From Fimbriiglobus ruber (GTDB lineage: Bacteria > Planctomycetota > Planctomycetia > Gemmatales > Gemmataceae), in contig NZ_NIDE01000005.1 of NCBI RefSeq assembly GCF_002197845.1, positions 682,001-746,000 of the forward strand: a stretch of 64,000 nt of DNA, read 5' to 3'. How positions within the stretch are numbered: the first letter of the stretch is position 1; each line of letters opens with the position of its first letter. The notes beneath the pieces are model-generated. The model saw only the letters and a program-made list of their open reading frames with translations. It had not been told where the DNA came from and searched no databases. Shown in pieces: positions 8,201 through 17,463 of the stretch. The translations under genes and the position numbers were made by a program.

Positions 8201-10649
8201 CAAGATCCTCGTGGCGGGTAAAGACGACTTCACCAAGGATCGCCGGAAGGTGCTGACCGCGAAGATCGCTTCGGGCGATTGGGACGCAATCATCGTCACA
8301 CATTCGAGTTTTGAACGAATTGGGATTTCGCGCGAGTACCAGGAGAAATTCCTTCGCGAACAAATCGCGGAGTATGACCAGATGCTCTGCGAACGCGCTG
8401 CCGAGAAAGGCCAGAACAGGAACATCATCAAAACCATCGAAAAGCAGAAAGCAGCACGCGAAGCCAAGCTGAAAGACCTGCTTGCCGAAGACAAAAAAGA
8501 TACCGGATTGGTGTTCGACGAGCTTGGTGTGGATCACGTTTTTATTGATGAATTCCAGCAGTTTAAGAACCTTGAGACTCCATCGAAGATGGACCGCGTT
8601 GCCGGGATTCAGACCGGCGGTTCCGAGCGGGCCTTCGACCTGTTCATGAAAGCCCGCTACCTCCACGAGCAGCACGCCGGGCATGGAATCACAGGGGCGT
8701 CAGGCACCCCCGTCAGCAACTCGATGGTCGAGCTCTACACACTCCAGCGGTACTTCGACCCCGAAGGCCTCCGCGATCGCGGCATCGAGCATTTCGACGC
8801 ATGGGCCGCGACCTTCGGCGAGGTCGTCGAGACGATGGAGATCAGTCCGGACGGCCAGACCCTAAAACCCCGCAGCCGGTTCGCCAAGTTTGTGAACCTG
8901 CCCGAGCTGCAGCAGATGTTCCGGGCCTTCTCCGACGTCCAAACTGCCGAGATGCTCAACCTGCCCCGTCCCGAACTGGAGGGAGGTAAGGCCCAGGTCG
9001 TGGCCTGCCCGATGTCGGACGAGCAGCAGCAGCTTCAGGACGAACTGGTCGCCCGCTACGAACGCATCCGCAGCCAGAAAGTGGACCCTCGCGAGGACAA
9101 CGCTCTCGCAATTACCACCGACGGCCGGAAACTCGCCCTCGATGCACGCATGCTTTCGCCCACGGCCGAGGACTTCCCCGGCTCGAAAGTAAACGCACTC
9201 GTCGAAAATGTCTTTGCCATCTGGCAGCGGACTGCACCCACCAGAGGCACACAGATGATCTTCTCGGACATGGGGGTCAATCCGACCCCGTGGGGATTCT
9301 CGGCATACGAGGAGGTTACGAAGAAGCTGATCGGCCGCGGCATCCCACGCGAGCAGATCGTCTCGATCGGTGAAGCGGATTCGGACGCAAAGAAAGCCGC
9401 CCTATTCGAGAAGGTCCGCCAAGGGTCTGTTCGTATCCTGCTAGGCAGTACGGCCAAACTCGGCACCGGGACCAACGTTCAGAAGCGGCTGGTCGCAATG
9501 CACCATCTCGACGCCCCGTGGAAACCCGCCGAGGTCGAGCAGCGAGACGGGCGAATCCTCCGCCAAGGGAACGAAAACAAAGAGGTTGCGATCTATCGTT
9601 ACGTCACGGAAGGAAGCTTCGACGCGTATATGTGGCAAGCGTTAGAAACAAAAGCTCGCTTCATAAATCAGGTCATGACCGGGGAATCCGGGGTTCGTCG
9701 GGCCGAAGATGTCGGCGGCCAGGAGCTCAGCTACGCCGAGGTGAAAGCCATCGCGTCGGGAAACCCTGCGGTGTTGACGCTCGCCGAGGCCGACGCCGAG
9801 TTGCAGCGGCTTGCCGTGCTGAAGCGAAACCATGCCGATGAGCAGTTCCTTGCCCGGCGCAACATGCGGGAACTCCCCCAGACCATCGACCGGTTACAGA
9901 AGCGACTCGCGGCGCTGACGGCGGATGCGGCTACGATCAGCCGGAACAACGAGTTAACCGTGGCGGGGAAGCCGGCCGATGAAAAGACGCTGGGTCATGC
10001 CCTCGATCGGCTGCCCGAACTGGTGGACCACCGGAGGCAATTCGCGGTCGGGAAGTACCGTGGCCTGACCTTCGGAATCGAGCGCCACCCCGGAGGCCAC
10101 GCTGACGTTTACCTAGAAGGGGCGGGTTTCCGCACCGCACAGCTTTCCCGTGACTCGCAGGGGCCGCGGGCGGTGATGAACGCACTCAAGCGGCTGGAGA
10201 CGACCTACGACGAACGGATCACCGAGACGGGCAAAGACCTGACGCTCGCTAGGACGCAACTCGGCGACTACGAGGCGCGGTTGGGACGGACCTTCCAGCA
10301 CGCAGCATATGCCGAGGAGTTGACCGCACTCCGCGACCAGTTGAAGACCGCTCTATCCGGCACACCAGCCGAAGGGGAACCGACATCCGGGGAACTGGCT
10401 GAGAAGATCAAGACGCTGAAGGCGGCTCATGCGGTTGAAGCGGCACCGGCGCGGGCCAGGATGGAGGAAAAGAAGGTCGAGCCGATCCGCCGACGGGTCG
10501 AACCCGAAAAGCCGGTCGAGGAAGTGCGGATTGCTCCGCCAGAAGTGGCGCTTGTTGCTGAGAGACCGGTCGCTGAGGAGCCCGAGGAACGCCCCATGCC
10601 ATCGTTCCGGCACAGGGTCGGCAAGGGTGGCCAGATGACGCTGTTTTAG
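5229..10649 (+). pseudogene. giant N6-adenine methylase-helicase (DarB-like), split by in-frame TAG
   Basis: Read through, this is one frame of 1806 codons. A Pro-rich N-terminus is followed by an N6-methyltransferase (motif I EPGCGIGNF near 5991; motif IV GNVPF near 6170). An SNF2-like helicase follows, with GAGKS near 8058, DEFQ in place of DEAH near 8543, and QRDGRILRQG near 9540. Proteins of this build are found in phages and plasmids and are linked to anti-restriction. A TAG at 5787-5789 breaks the frame after 'GGFGAVAL', and the frame stays open on both sides. The first ATG afterwards is 5931 (1572 residues), which keeps both catalytic regions but has no good ribosome-binding site. The family usually continues here, and TAG is one change from CAG (Gln). 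A nonsense mutation, readthrough, or sequence error are all possible. Confidence 0.85.
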
Positions 10650-10736
10650 GATCATCTCGGATGCCGCTCACTCCTTGCAGCCACCCCACGCCACCGGTAG
10701 TCTTAGAGAGATGTGACACTCGCCACGGAGGATCTA

Positions 10737-11243
10737 GTGGAATCAGTCAAAGAGGTCTTCGCTTTCGTCGGCGTGGTCGTTGGGGCAATTACCGGCATCA
10801 TGGCCTTCGCCAAAACCTACCTCGATTTGAAAAAGCGTCTCGCCGAGGAGCGGGCTGAGCAGGCCGCAGCCAAGACACCTCCGGCCGTGTCCGTGGGGAC
10901 ATCCGCTGGCGTACCAATCCCAACAGCATCCCCTGCGACATCGACCCCCGCGTTACCCACTGCAACACCGACCCCGACGACACCGACCTCTTCGACAACG
11001 GCGCCTCACAAGGATCACGACAAACTGGTCATGGCCATCGCGCTTCAGGCCATCGGGGTCGCCGTGATAATCGGTGCAGTCGTGTGGCTGCTGTATCCCA
11101 TCATTTATCCGCCACCGCTCGATCTCACGAAGCCCCGGCCAGATCCGTCTCAGATGCACTCGAGTCCGTTCCCATGGCCAGGAGCGCCCATTTTGCTGTG
11201 CTTCATCGGCAACGGCATATGGAGCTTGGGTCGGGGGAAGTGA
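10737..11243 (+). CDS. membrane protein with three hydrophobic segments
   Basis: The 168-residue start is placed at GTG 10737 because GGAGG lies 5 bases upstream; a GTG at 10713 in the same frame lacks such a site. One helix lies near the N-terminus (FAFVGVVVGAITGIMAFA), then a basic coiled stretch and a long Ala/Pro/Thr linker, then two further membrane segments (LVMAIALQAIGVAVIIGAVVWLLYPIIY and ILLCFIGNGIWSL). No family is recognised. It follows the methylase-helicase by about 90 bases and may mark the end of the mobile segment. Confidence 0.55.
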   Translation: MESVKEVFAFVGVVVGAITGIMAFAKTYLDLKKRLAEERAEQAAAKTPPAVSVGTSAGVPIPTASPATSTPALPTATPTPTTPTSSTTAPHKDHDKLVMAIALQAIGVAVIIGAVVWLLYPIIYPPPLDLTKPRPDPSQMHSSPFPWPGAPILLCFIGNGIWSLGRGK

Positions 11244-11390
11244 CACCGATGTGGCGAGAGATCGGGGAACGAGGTGGCGGATCGTGGTCGTGCCCAAGTA
11301 GACCCCGGATCGACCAGCATCCGACTCAGGGAAAGCTACTATGGGAACTTATAAGTAAGTTGGATGATTGAATTCAAACTAAATGAAGAA

Positions 11391-11410
11391 GCCGGGGAAT
11401 AACCCCCGGC
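11391..11410 (-). terminator. hairpin terminator of the 11429 gene
   Basis: GCCGGGG and CCCCGGC form a 7-bp perfect stem, extended by an outer ATGAA/TTCAT pairing. It lies 19 bases past the stop of the minus-strand gene. The T-tract is weak, so it may act in either direction or only as an mRNA end. Confidence 0.55.
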
Positions 11411-11428
11411 ATTCATCGCCCCGGATGG

Positions 11429-11983
11429 TCACTTCGCTTGCGGGATGTATGCGGAGAGGACGGCCGCTTTCCCGTCAGCAGTCTTCTTCTGGAGCCACCG
11501 CAGATCGAACGTCGCCTCGGACACCGGGCCGCCGGTCGGGGCGTTCTGCTGAATCACGGTGACCATCGTCCCGTGGGCCGACTTGATGATCGCCGTGTGG
11601 TGCGGCATCACCCACGTCTGGGTGCCGTCCGGCTTCTTGAACGTGCAGTCCTCGAATTGGAGGATCATCCCGGGCAGCACGTGTTTGGCCTCGGCCGTCA
11701 CGAGCGGGACCGGAACACCCCACCGATACATCTGGCTCGGAAAACCGGCCTTCACCAAACTCGGGGCGGTCGTCTCGATCCGGATCTGCCGGGCACCGGC
11801 CGACGCCAGTGCGGCGTTCACCAGGTCGGTGCATTGACCACCCCCAATTCGCTGCCCCTCGTGTTGAGTAGCGTATGCGACCACCTTCCCTCCAAGTGAG
11901 TTCGGGTCGAGCTGGTGGTCAGCGGCGGTGGCGAGCGACGAGAACAGGAAGGTAGCTGAGAGGGCGGTCATGAGCGATTTCAT
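11429..11983 (-). CDS. secreted cysteine-peptidase-fold protein (BBC1/AIM3-like or CHAP-like)
   Basis: The 184-residue start at ATG 11983 is chosen because GGAG lies 8 bases upstream and it opens a clear signal peptide (MKSLMTALSATFLFSSLATA). The mature part holds GGQCTDLVNAAL with a candidate catalytic Cys, a central 'PGMILQFEDC' strand, and 'MPHHTAIIKS' with the matching His. This is the permuted NlpC/P60-like arrangement seen in the BBC1/AIM3 cysteine-proteinase fold and CHAP domains. It is probably periplasmic or extracytoplasmic. Substrate is unknown. It is convergent with the membrane gene at 10737. It lies beyond the phage cluster and is not coupled to it, so I do not call it an endolysin. 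Confidence 0.6.
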   Translation of the reverse strand: MKSLMTALSATFLFSSLATAADHQLDPNSLGGKVVAYATQHEGQRIGGGQCTDLVNAALASAGARQIRIETTAPSLVKAGFPSQMYRWGVPVPLVTAEAKHVLPGMILQFEDCTFKKPDGTQTWVMPHHTAIIKSAHGTMVTVIQQNAPTGGPVSEATFDLRWLQKKTADGKAAVLSAYIPQAK

Positions 11984-12052
11984 GGGTGACACTCCAGGTT
12001 GCGGGTCGTCGCATCAGAAACGGGTCGGGCGACCCGACTTGCGCTCCCGCTA

Positions 12053-12190
12053 ATGGCTTCAGCGGATTACCGGGCCGAGTGTTACCAAGAAAATCGGATC
12101 TATCGGGTGTGTGCTTGGAAAGACGGTACCGCGGGGCCTCGGCATCTCGGTTGCTTCATGGTTCCCGCCTCTGAATTCCCAGACGAATAA
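12053..12190 (+). CDS. possible 45-residue protein beside IS630
   Basis: A short ATG frame gives a compact product with three Cys (AECYQENRIYRVCAWKDG...LGCF). There is no strong ribosome-binding site. It ends 17 bases before the IS630 boundary. It may be a real small gene or the intact end of something disturbed by the insertion. No family is recognised. Confidence 0.25.
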   Translation: MASADYRAECYQENRIYRVCAWKDGTAGPRHLGCFMVPASEFPDE

Positions 12191-12206
12191 GTTTCGTGGA
12201 GAAATA

Positions 12207-13378
12207 TACTTTACGCGTCCAGGAGTGACACATTGTCCCACGTCTGGAATTTGTGGGTCATCAGGGTCGCCAGTTTCTCTCGGTGTTTCGTCGGCAGATC
12301 CGCCAAGCAATGGTCGATGGCCTCCTGGAACTTCTTGAAGTCCTGATGGTGGCGGCTGTTCAACGCCTCCTTCTTCACGAACTTCCAGAGTCGCTCGATC
12401 AAGTTCAGGTTCGGCGAATACGACGGCAGGAACAACAACTCGATCCCGAGTGCCTTGGCCGTGTGCTCCACCAGCGCGCACCGCTGGTAGCGGGCGTTGT
12501 CGAGTACCAGCGTGATCGGCAATGACCCACCGAGGGCCGCGATCTTGCGGAGCAACGCACACACCGAGGTGGCCGTGATGTACGTCGTGTTGATTTCTGT
12601 CACCAGCTCGTGCGTGACCGCGTTCAGCGCACCCAGCACGTTGTACCTCTGCCGTCCCGACGCGGCCCGGACATGTAACCGGACGAAGCACCACACCCAC
12701 CCCAGGAACGACGCCAAGACGAAGTGCGACGCGTCCACGAAGTACACCGTCCGCTTACCGTCGCGGGCTTCCGCCAACTTCGGTTCCAGTTCCGTCTTTT
12801 AAAAAATCCGCCTGCGTGCGGGCGTGTTCGTCGACCGTTTTCTTGGGCGGCACCGGGATGGGTGCCACCTTCAGGCATTTCATCCCCAGATCCTCTTTCA
12901 AGAACTGGCGCACCCGCGACGCCTTGCGTCGGACGCCCGTCAGGTCCTCGATCCGCCGCGCCGCCTCGTGGGCCGTGTGCGGCGGGTGCCGGCGAAACGC
13001 GTCTTCGATCGTCCCGTGATGCGGTGTCAGCGCACTGGGTTGGCCCTTCCAGCCGAACGATCGGACCCCATCCAGACCCTTCGCCGCATAGATCCGCAGG
13101 GTCCGCTGCACCGTGGAGCGCGACACGTTGGCCAACTCCGCGATCCGACTGTGCGTCACGTTCCGGGTCTTGAGCCAGAGAATCTCCATCCGCTCTTGGA
13201 CACGCGGGTCCGGGTGCCGATAGCGCGCGTCCGCGATCGCTTGGACCACGGGTTCGGGAAACGAATATTGGGGACGCATCCTTGCCCTCCCGCAGACGGA
13301 TCGGTGAAGGATCTATCCTCCGCTATCCAGGCCTGGTTGCTCAAGGCCGACTTGTGTCACTTCAGGCGAGTCCGAGAA
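12207..13378 (-). mobile_element. IS630-family insertion sequence
   Basis: The 1172-bp element is flanked by TA on both sides (12205-12206 and 13379-13380), as expected for IS630/Tc1 targets. Imperfect inverted ends each carry AGTGACACA at the same distance, 17 bases, from the flanking TA (12224-12232 and complement at 13353-13361). It encodes a two-frame transposase on the minus strand. Its right end stops 2 bases before the ATG of the SRPBCC gene. Confidence 0.85.
12211..13279 (-). CDS. IS630 transposase, two frames (OrfA/OrfB)
   Basis: OrfA (13279 down to 12755) has a winged-helix N-terminus (SRIAELANVSRSTVQRTL) and linker. OrfB (to 12211) has the DDE core: YFVDASHF, LVLDNARYQR and LPSYSPNLNLIERLWKFVKK. 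OrfA stays open to 12755 but leaves the catalytic frame near a T6A4 run (minus strand, about 12798-12807). The continuation 'LEPKLAEARDGKRTVYFVD' needs a +1 (or -2) shift just after it. Programmed slippage at such runs is known in IS630-type elements, so this is probably functional; a simple frameshift mutation cannot be excluded. Confidence 0.8.
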
Positions 13379-13380
13379 TA

Positions 13381-14133
13381 ATGGCCGCGACCCTGCTTAC
13401 CGTTGCCGCAAAGTCACTCGCTGGACCGCAATCGGCTGTCGGCAGAAATGTGGATCGCCTCCCGCAGATGCTCACCAACGTCAGCAGCACCGAGCGTGGT
13501 GCTTCCCTCATTGTTGGCGCCGTCCTGGCTGGCTACGGAGTTGCCAGAGGCGGGATAGTCGAGACATTGATAGGCGGTTTCCTCGTATTCCGCGGAGTAA
13601 CAGGCCACTGCCCGGTGTCTCAGGCGTTGGGTATCAGCACCGCTGACGCGGCTGCCGAAAACTCGGTCATCGCCGCCGAACACGGGACCCGCGTGGAAGC
13701 GACGGTCACGGTGAAGCGAACCGCCGCGGAAGCCTTCCGCTTTTGGCGGGACTTCGAGAACCTGCCGAAGTTCATGAACCACCTCGTCGACGTCGATACC
13801 ACGACCGATGGCAAGTCTCGATGGACGGCCAAGGGACCTCTCGGCCTTCAGGTGCAATGGAACGCGAAGCTCACCTCCGACGAACCCGATCGCCTGATTG
13901 CGTGGAAGTCGCTGGAAGGCTCTGACGTCGACACCGCAGGTTCGGTTCATTTCACTTCGTTGCCTGGTGACGCGGGAACTTCGGTTCGAGTCGTGTTGAA
14001 GTACGACCCGCCTGCCGGCAAGTTGGGAACAGCGGTTGCCAAGCTGTTCGGGGAGAACCCCCAGCGGCAGATCGAGGAAGACTTGGAGCGGTTTCGCGAA
14101 GCGATCGAAGCGATTCCCCAAACCAAGTCGTGA
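13381..14133 (+). CDS. DUF2892-SRPBCC (polyketide cyclase/dehydrase-like) protein
   Basis: The 250-residue protein has an N-terminal region with two short membrane helices and a Cys (RGASLIVGAVLAGYGVARGG...GHCPVSQALG), the DUF2892 pattern. A C-terminal START/SRPBCC domain follows (VEATVTVKRTAAEAFRFWRDFENLPKFMNHL...WTAKGPLGLQVQWNAKLTSDEPDRLIAWKSLEGSDVDTAGSVHF). This combination is common in bacteria and often annotated as cyclase/dehydrase; the ligand is unknown. IS630 ends 2 bases before the ATG. The native promoter and ribosome-binding site have therefore been replaced by IS sequence, and the true start may have been lost. Confidence 0.8.
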   Translation: MAATLLTVAAKSLAGPQSAVGRNVDRLPQMLTNVSSTERGASLIVGAVLAGYGVARGGIVETLIGGFLVFRGVTGHCPVSQALGISTADAAAENSVIAAEHGTRVEATVTVKRTAAEAFRFWRDFENLPKFMNHLVDVDTTTDGKSRWTAKGPLGLQVQWNAKLTSDEPDRLIAWKSLEGSDVDTAGSVHFTSLPGDAGTSVRVVLKYDPPAGKLGTAVAKLFGENPQRQIEEDLERFREAIEAIPQTKS

Positions 14134-14211
14134 CGAGATCCACTCACCCGCAGCCCGATTGGCACCCGGCCTGCACAATCCCCGCACGCCCTAACCGTAA
14201 GAGGGAAGGTC

Positions 14212-14454
14212 ATGAGCAAGAACGGTCATAACCCCGGCCCGGTACCAACCGGAAACCGGCCGCTAACGGGGACATCGTTTGAAGAACCCGAACCGGACGA
14301 TGCCGGCAAGACGGCCGCGCCCCATAGCCCAACGGGTCGGGAAGAAGACTCCAAACGGCGGATGGGTGAATTCACCGGCACCGCCGACCACGCCCGGCAA
14401 CAGCCCGGTCCGAGGAATGACGGCGGGAAGAGGCATGGCGAAGGTGCGGGATGA
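14212..14454 (+). CDS. small disordered hydrophilic protein
   Basis: The 80-residue product follows a purine-rich ribosome-binding site (GAGGGAAGG). It is almost wholly Gly, Pro, Arg, Lys, Glu and Asp with no hydrophobic core, so it should be intrinsically disordered, like small stress or hydrophilin-type proteins. It lies 78 bases after the SRPBCC gene, and a good terminator follows it, so the two may form one operon. No family is recognised. Confidence 0.55.
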   Translation: MSKNGHNPGPVPTGNRPLTGTSFEEPEPDDAGKTAAPHSPTGREEDSKRRMGEFTGTADHARQQPGPRNDGGKRHGEGAG

Positions 14455-14483
14455 GGAAGTTGGGCATCGAAATCGAGGACGAG

Positions 14484-14511
14484 AGCCGCGGAATCACTTC
14501 GCGGCTTTTTT
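14484..14511 (+). terminator. Rho-independent terminator
   Basis: AGCCGCG (14484-14490) pairs with CGCGGCT (14500-14506) and runs into a T-tract ending near 14511. It lies 30 bases after the stop of the small disordered gene. Confidence 0.8.
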
Positions 14512-14691
14512 CGTTTACCGCGGCGATTAACAAGATGTCGTGAACTCGACTTCACCGACGTGGCTCTTCCCTTGCCATTACCTACTCGTAGAGTCCATGT
14601 CACCTCCACTCGGCGAGCAACCGCGCCCTACTCGTCCTAATGCCGCCGTTAACTGCTTGCGCTCGTCACCGGATCGGTGCAATATCGCCCC

Positions 14692-14907
14692 ATGACCGAG
14701 CCGTTCAGTTACATCAAAACCGCCCACCTCCACAGCCTCAAGTCCGTCGGGCACCACATGCTGCACTCCGCCCGCGAGAACGGACGGGACACCGCGAAGC
14801 CGCTCGCATTCATCGGCTTTATAACCGTTGCACTCGGTGCGAAGATGCTCTGGGAGGCATACAGACAGACTGAAGGCGGCGGACGGGAAAGCAGGCGGAG
14901 CCGGTAA
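14692..14907 (+). CDS. small single-pass membrane protein
   Basis: The 71-residue product begins MTEPFSYIKTAHLHSLKSVGHHML and has one membrane helix (PLAFIGFITVALGAKMLW) and a basic tail. The ATG at 14692 is preferred over the upstream GTG-like start at 14677. No family is recognised. It stands alone, convergent with the TIGR03067-type gene. Confidence 0.45.
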   Translation: MTEPFSYIKTAHLHSLKSVGHHMLHSARENGRDTAKPLAFIGFITVALGAKMLWEAYRQTEGGGRESRRSR

Positions 14908-14943
14908 AAGGATTTTCGTCTTCCGTCTCGCGGAAAACGAAAA

Positions 14944-14967
14944 CAGCCCAGGAAATCTCCCGGGCTG
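14944..14967 (-). terminator. Rho-independent terminator of the 14990 gene
   Basis: CAGCCC/GGGCTG stem. Read on the minus strand it is followed by TTTTCGTTTT. It lies just past the stop of the minus-strand secreted protein. Confidence 0.75.
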
Positions 14968-14989
14968 CGTCCGCGGTTAAGTCGGTCGA

Positions 14990-15460
14990 TTATTTTTCGT
15001 TGTTTTGCTGCGTGCCTTCACGTTTCAGGATCACGGAACAGTGCGACTTGGCGTTCGGGGCATTGGCCGCCGTCTGCTGGTCAGCGCCGGCCTGTGCGCC
15101 GTCGGCATGGACGCAGATAGCCAGGTAACCGTCCGTCAGGACGTACACCCCGGCTTTGGCCGCCGACGCCTCAGTCGAATCGCCTTTGGTTTCCGTGACC
15201 CGGATCGTCCCGTTCGGCCCGAACGCCAGTTTCATGGTGACGGCGGGTTTCCCATCCCGGCCGGAGCAGGTCAGCGTGTTGCCTTCGGCTTTGACCGTCA
15301 TCCCTTTGGCATCGGCCTGCGGTTGGCCGTTTCGTTCAAAGCACACCACCGTCCACGCGCCATCAAGGTTTTTGCCGTTCGGGGCTTTGGCATCCTCGGC
15401 CGATGCCGTGGCCATGAAAGCCGAGAAGACAACCGCAGTGCCAAGCAAGTAACGAATCAT
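14990..15460 (-). CDS. secreted TIGR03067-type planctomycete protein
   Basis: The 156-residue start at ATG 15460 is chosen because AGGAG lies 6 bases upstream and it begins a signal peptide (MIRYLLGTAVVFSAFMATASA). The mature domain opens 'LDGAWTVVCFERNGQPQADAKGMTVKAEGNTLTC', the 'L.G.W.V......G' opening of the Planctomycetes domain TIGR03067, a small beta-barrel-like secreted domain of unknown function. Four Cys may form disulphides. It is monocistronic with its own terminator. Confidence 0.7.
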   Translation of the reverse strand: MIRYLLGTAVVFSAFMATASAEDAKAPNGKNLDGAWTVVCFERNGQPQADAKGMTVKAEGNTLTCSGRDGKPAVTMKLAFGPNGTIRVTETKGDSTEASAAKAGVYVLTDGYLAICVHADGAQAGADQQTAANAPNAKSHCSVILKREGTQQNNEK

Positions 15461-15744
15461 CGAAGACTCCTGGAGAGAGATGCACACGAACCGCCAGTGT
15501 CGCCCGCAACTGGCGAGGGATCATTTCGAACCCGGTGGGACGCTGCCCGGCCTCGTGGTCGCGAAGCCAAAGGTCCACCAAAGGAAAGTCCGAACGATCG
15601 GTTAGCGAAGTAGCAACTCAGAAGCCGTTTAAAGAAAATGGGTATTTGCAACGGAATATGCTGATTTTGACGGTCCTGACGACCAGATTGGAACCCACAG
15701 TTCACACGGTTTGGGAGAACCGGAACACAAGTCATGAGGTGCGC

Positions 15745-15808
15745 AAAAAAAAGACCGGCCACAGGTTCCCTGACTGTCGCCCAATCAGTCAAGGAATCGC
15801 AGCCGGTC
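15745..15808 (-). terminator. strong minus-strand terminator in a gene-free stretch
   Basis: Stems GACCGGC/GCCGGTC (15753-15759, 15802-15808) and TTCCCTGACTG/CAGTCAAGGAA (15766-15776, 15786-15796) stack into one hairpin. On the minus strand an unbroken run of eight T follows (complement of 15745-15752). No convincing protein gene lies upstream on that strand. The 15461-16350 stretch otherwise holds AT-rich, promoter-like sequence (15840-16030) and no gene I can support. Confidence 0.55.
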
Positions 15809-16122
15809 TGATAGAACTGTATCGCACAACACCCACATAAGACAACAGATCCCCGCGGAAAACCTCGACAGATAAACTGGAAGTGCTGGTTTTTCCGACA
15901 CCCCGGGTTTCTTCTCAGACGATATTTCGATCTTAATAATTACAGAAGTAGCGATTATTCGGGAAGTTATGAAAAATACTTCAGGTTTCTTTTCACGTTT
16001 TTCTCGGACGCTATACTTCCATCGCAATCGGTTCTTTCAGGAATTATCTCGGAGATACGACCCGGCCCGAATCGGTCCGGACGTTCTTATTTCCGTCGTT
16101 TGAGTCCCATCGCCTGGGGACA

Positions 16123-16170
16123 CCGCCCGCGTTAGGTTTGAGGCTGCCCATGCCTCCCTGGCGCGGGCGG
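16123..16170 (+). terminator. hairpin upstream of the DUF2382 gene
   Basis: CCGCCCGCG (16123-16131) is complementary to CGCGGGCGG (16162-16170), a perfect 9-bp stem followed by CTTTATTTTA. It may terminate an upstream transcript or act as a 5'-leader structure for the stress gene 180 bases downstream. Confidence 0.45.
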
Positions 16171-16350
16171 CTTTATTTTATCGACTCCCTTCGACTCGTT
16201 TCAGCACCTTTCTCCTTCGACAACACACACCTCCTCCCCATTTCGAACGACGGAGGGCGAAGAGGAAACATTTCGTCCGCGGGCACGCTTAATGCTTTTC
16301 ATCCCCTCGACACGAGCGAGTTCTCGCTCCCATCTCCAGGGGTATTTGCT

Positions 16351-17307
16351 ATGTCGAACCGAAAGAAGAAGCACAACGCCGTTCTGGGCGTTTTCGAGAC
16401 CCGCGCCCGTGCGGATCAAGCCATTGCCGACTTGAAGGCGGCCGGATTCGACGACGCGGAAATCGGAATGGTTCACCGCGACGCCGAAGGGCACACGATC
16501 AAGACAGGCGCAGCCGACGACACCAAGGCCGGGGAAGGTGCCGCGATCGGGGCGGCCGCGGGTGCGGCGGGCGGAGCCCTGGTCGGGGCCGGCATTTTGG
16601 CCGGTGTGATCCCGGTGATCGGACCCATCCTGGCCATTGGGACGTTGGGCACTGTCCTGCTGAATGCCGCGGGCGGGGCAGCCATTGCGGGCATCGCCGG
16701 GGCATTAGTAGGCTGGGGCCTCTCCGAAGAAGACGCCGCGTACTACGAGAACGAAGTGAAGGCCGGGCACTTCCTCGTAACCGTTGAGACGAGCGACCGC
16801 GACGACGAAGCCCGTTCCATCCTCCATCAACACAGCGGATTTGATCGCTCGGCTTGGGCCGCCGTTCGCGCCGACCGCGCCAACATCTTGTCCGAGGGCT
16901 CATTTAAAGCGGACGACGGCCGGGTGATTCAATTGCACGAAGAGCACCTGAAGGCCGACAAGCAAACGGTGAATCGCGGGGACGTGAAGGTTCGCAAAGA
17001 AGTTCACACCGAACATAAGCAGATCACCGTCCCGGTCGAGCGTGAAGAGGTCGTGGTCGAGCGGCGGCCGGCCAACGGACGGCGGACCGCAACGGGGGAA
17101 ATTCAGGCGGAGGAAATTCGCATTCCGGTCAAGGAAGAGCGTGTCCATGTCCGTAAAGAGGCTGTGGTTACGGAAGACGTGAGCGTCGGGAAGCGAAAGA
17201 TTCACGACACCGAGACGGTGAGCGGTGATGTTCGAAAGGAAGACCTGGTTGTCGAATCCGAAGGCGGAGCCAATGTCCGCCAAACGACGAAGAAAGTGCA
17301 TAAGTAG
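16351..17307 (+). CDS. general stress protein with YsnF/AvaK (DUF2382) domain
   Basis: The 318-residue start at ATG 16351 gives the expected N-terminus 'NAVLGVFETRARADQAIADLKAAGFDDAEIGMVHRD', a 17M-type stress domain. A glycine-zipper membrane-like region follows (AAIGAAAGAAGGALVGAG... to IAGALVGWGL). From about residue 190 there is a DUF2382 domain of repeated charged strands (VNRGDVKVRKEVHTEHKQITVPVEREEVVVERR...IRIPVKEERVHVRKEAVVTEDVSVGKR). Such proteins are linked to stress and membrane or photosynthetic-reaction-centre-like PRC folds; the molecular role is unknown. An upstream AGGGG may serve as ribosome-binding site. A terminator follows directly. Confidence 0.8.
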   Translation: MSNRKKKHNAVLGVFETRARADQAIADLKAAGFDDAEIGMVHRDAEGHTIKTGAADDTKAGEGAAIGAAAGAAGGALVGAGILAGVIPVIGPILAIGTLGTVLLNAAGGAAIAGIAGALVGWGLSEEDAAYYENEVKAGHFLVTVETSDRDDEARSILHQHSGFDRSAWAAVRADRANILSEGSFKADDGRVIQLHEEHLKADKQTVNRGDVKVRKEVHTEHKQITVPVEREEVVVERRPANGRRTATGEIQAEEIRIPVKEERVHVRKEAVVTEDVSVGKRKIHDTETVSGDVRKEDLVVESEGGANVRQTTKKVHK

Positions 17308-17318
17308 GCCGGCATTTC

Positions 17319-17338
17319 AGGCGGACAGCCGCCTTTCT
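17319..17338 (+). terminator. terminator of the DUF2382 gene
   Basis: AGGCGG/CCGCCT stem with an ACAG loop followed by TTTCT, 12 bases after the stop codon. Confidence 0.55.
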
Positions 17339-17463
17339 GATCTCGCAAGCACAAATCGAATGACGGGTCAATTTGGCCCGTTATTCGTGCTTGGCATAGC
17401 GGTTGCTCGGTTTTTCACGTCGTATCCGACTCAAAGTTGGGCTGATAGCAAGAGATAGCTATC

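Noticed and set aside
11429-11983. Phage endolysin
   Set aside because: It has a cysteine-peptidase-like fold but also a signal peptide and its own terminator, lies on the opposite strand and outside the phage cluster, and has no cell-wall-binding domain.
15457-15792. 111-residue minus-strand ORF near 15.6 kb
   Set aside because: It overlaps the start and leader of the TIGR03067-type gene and the terminator hairpin; no motif and no ribosome-binding site.
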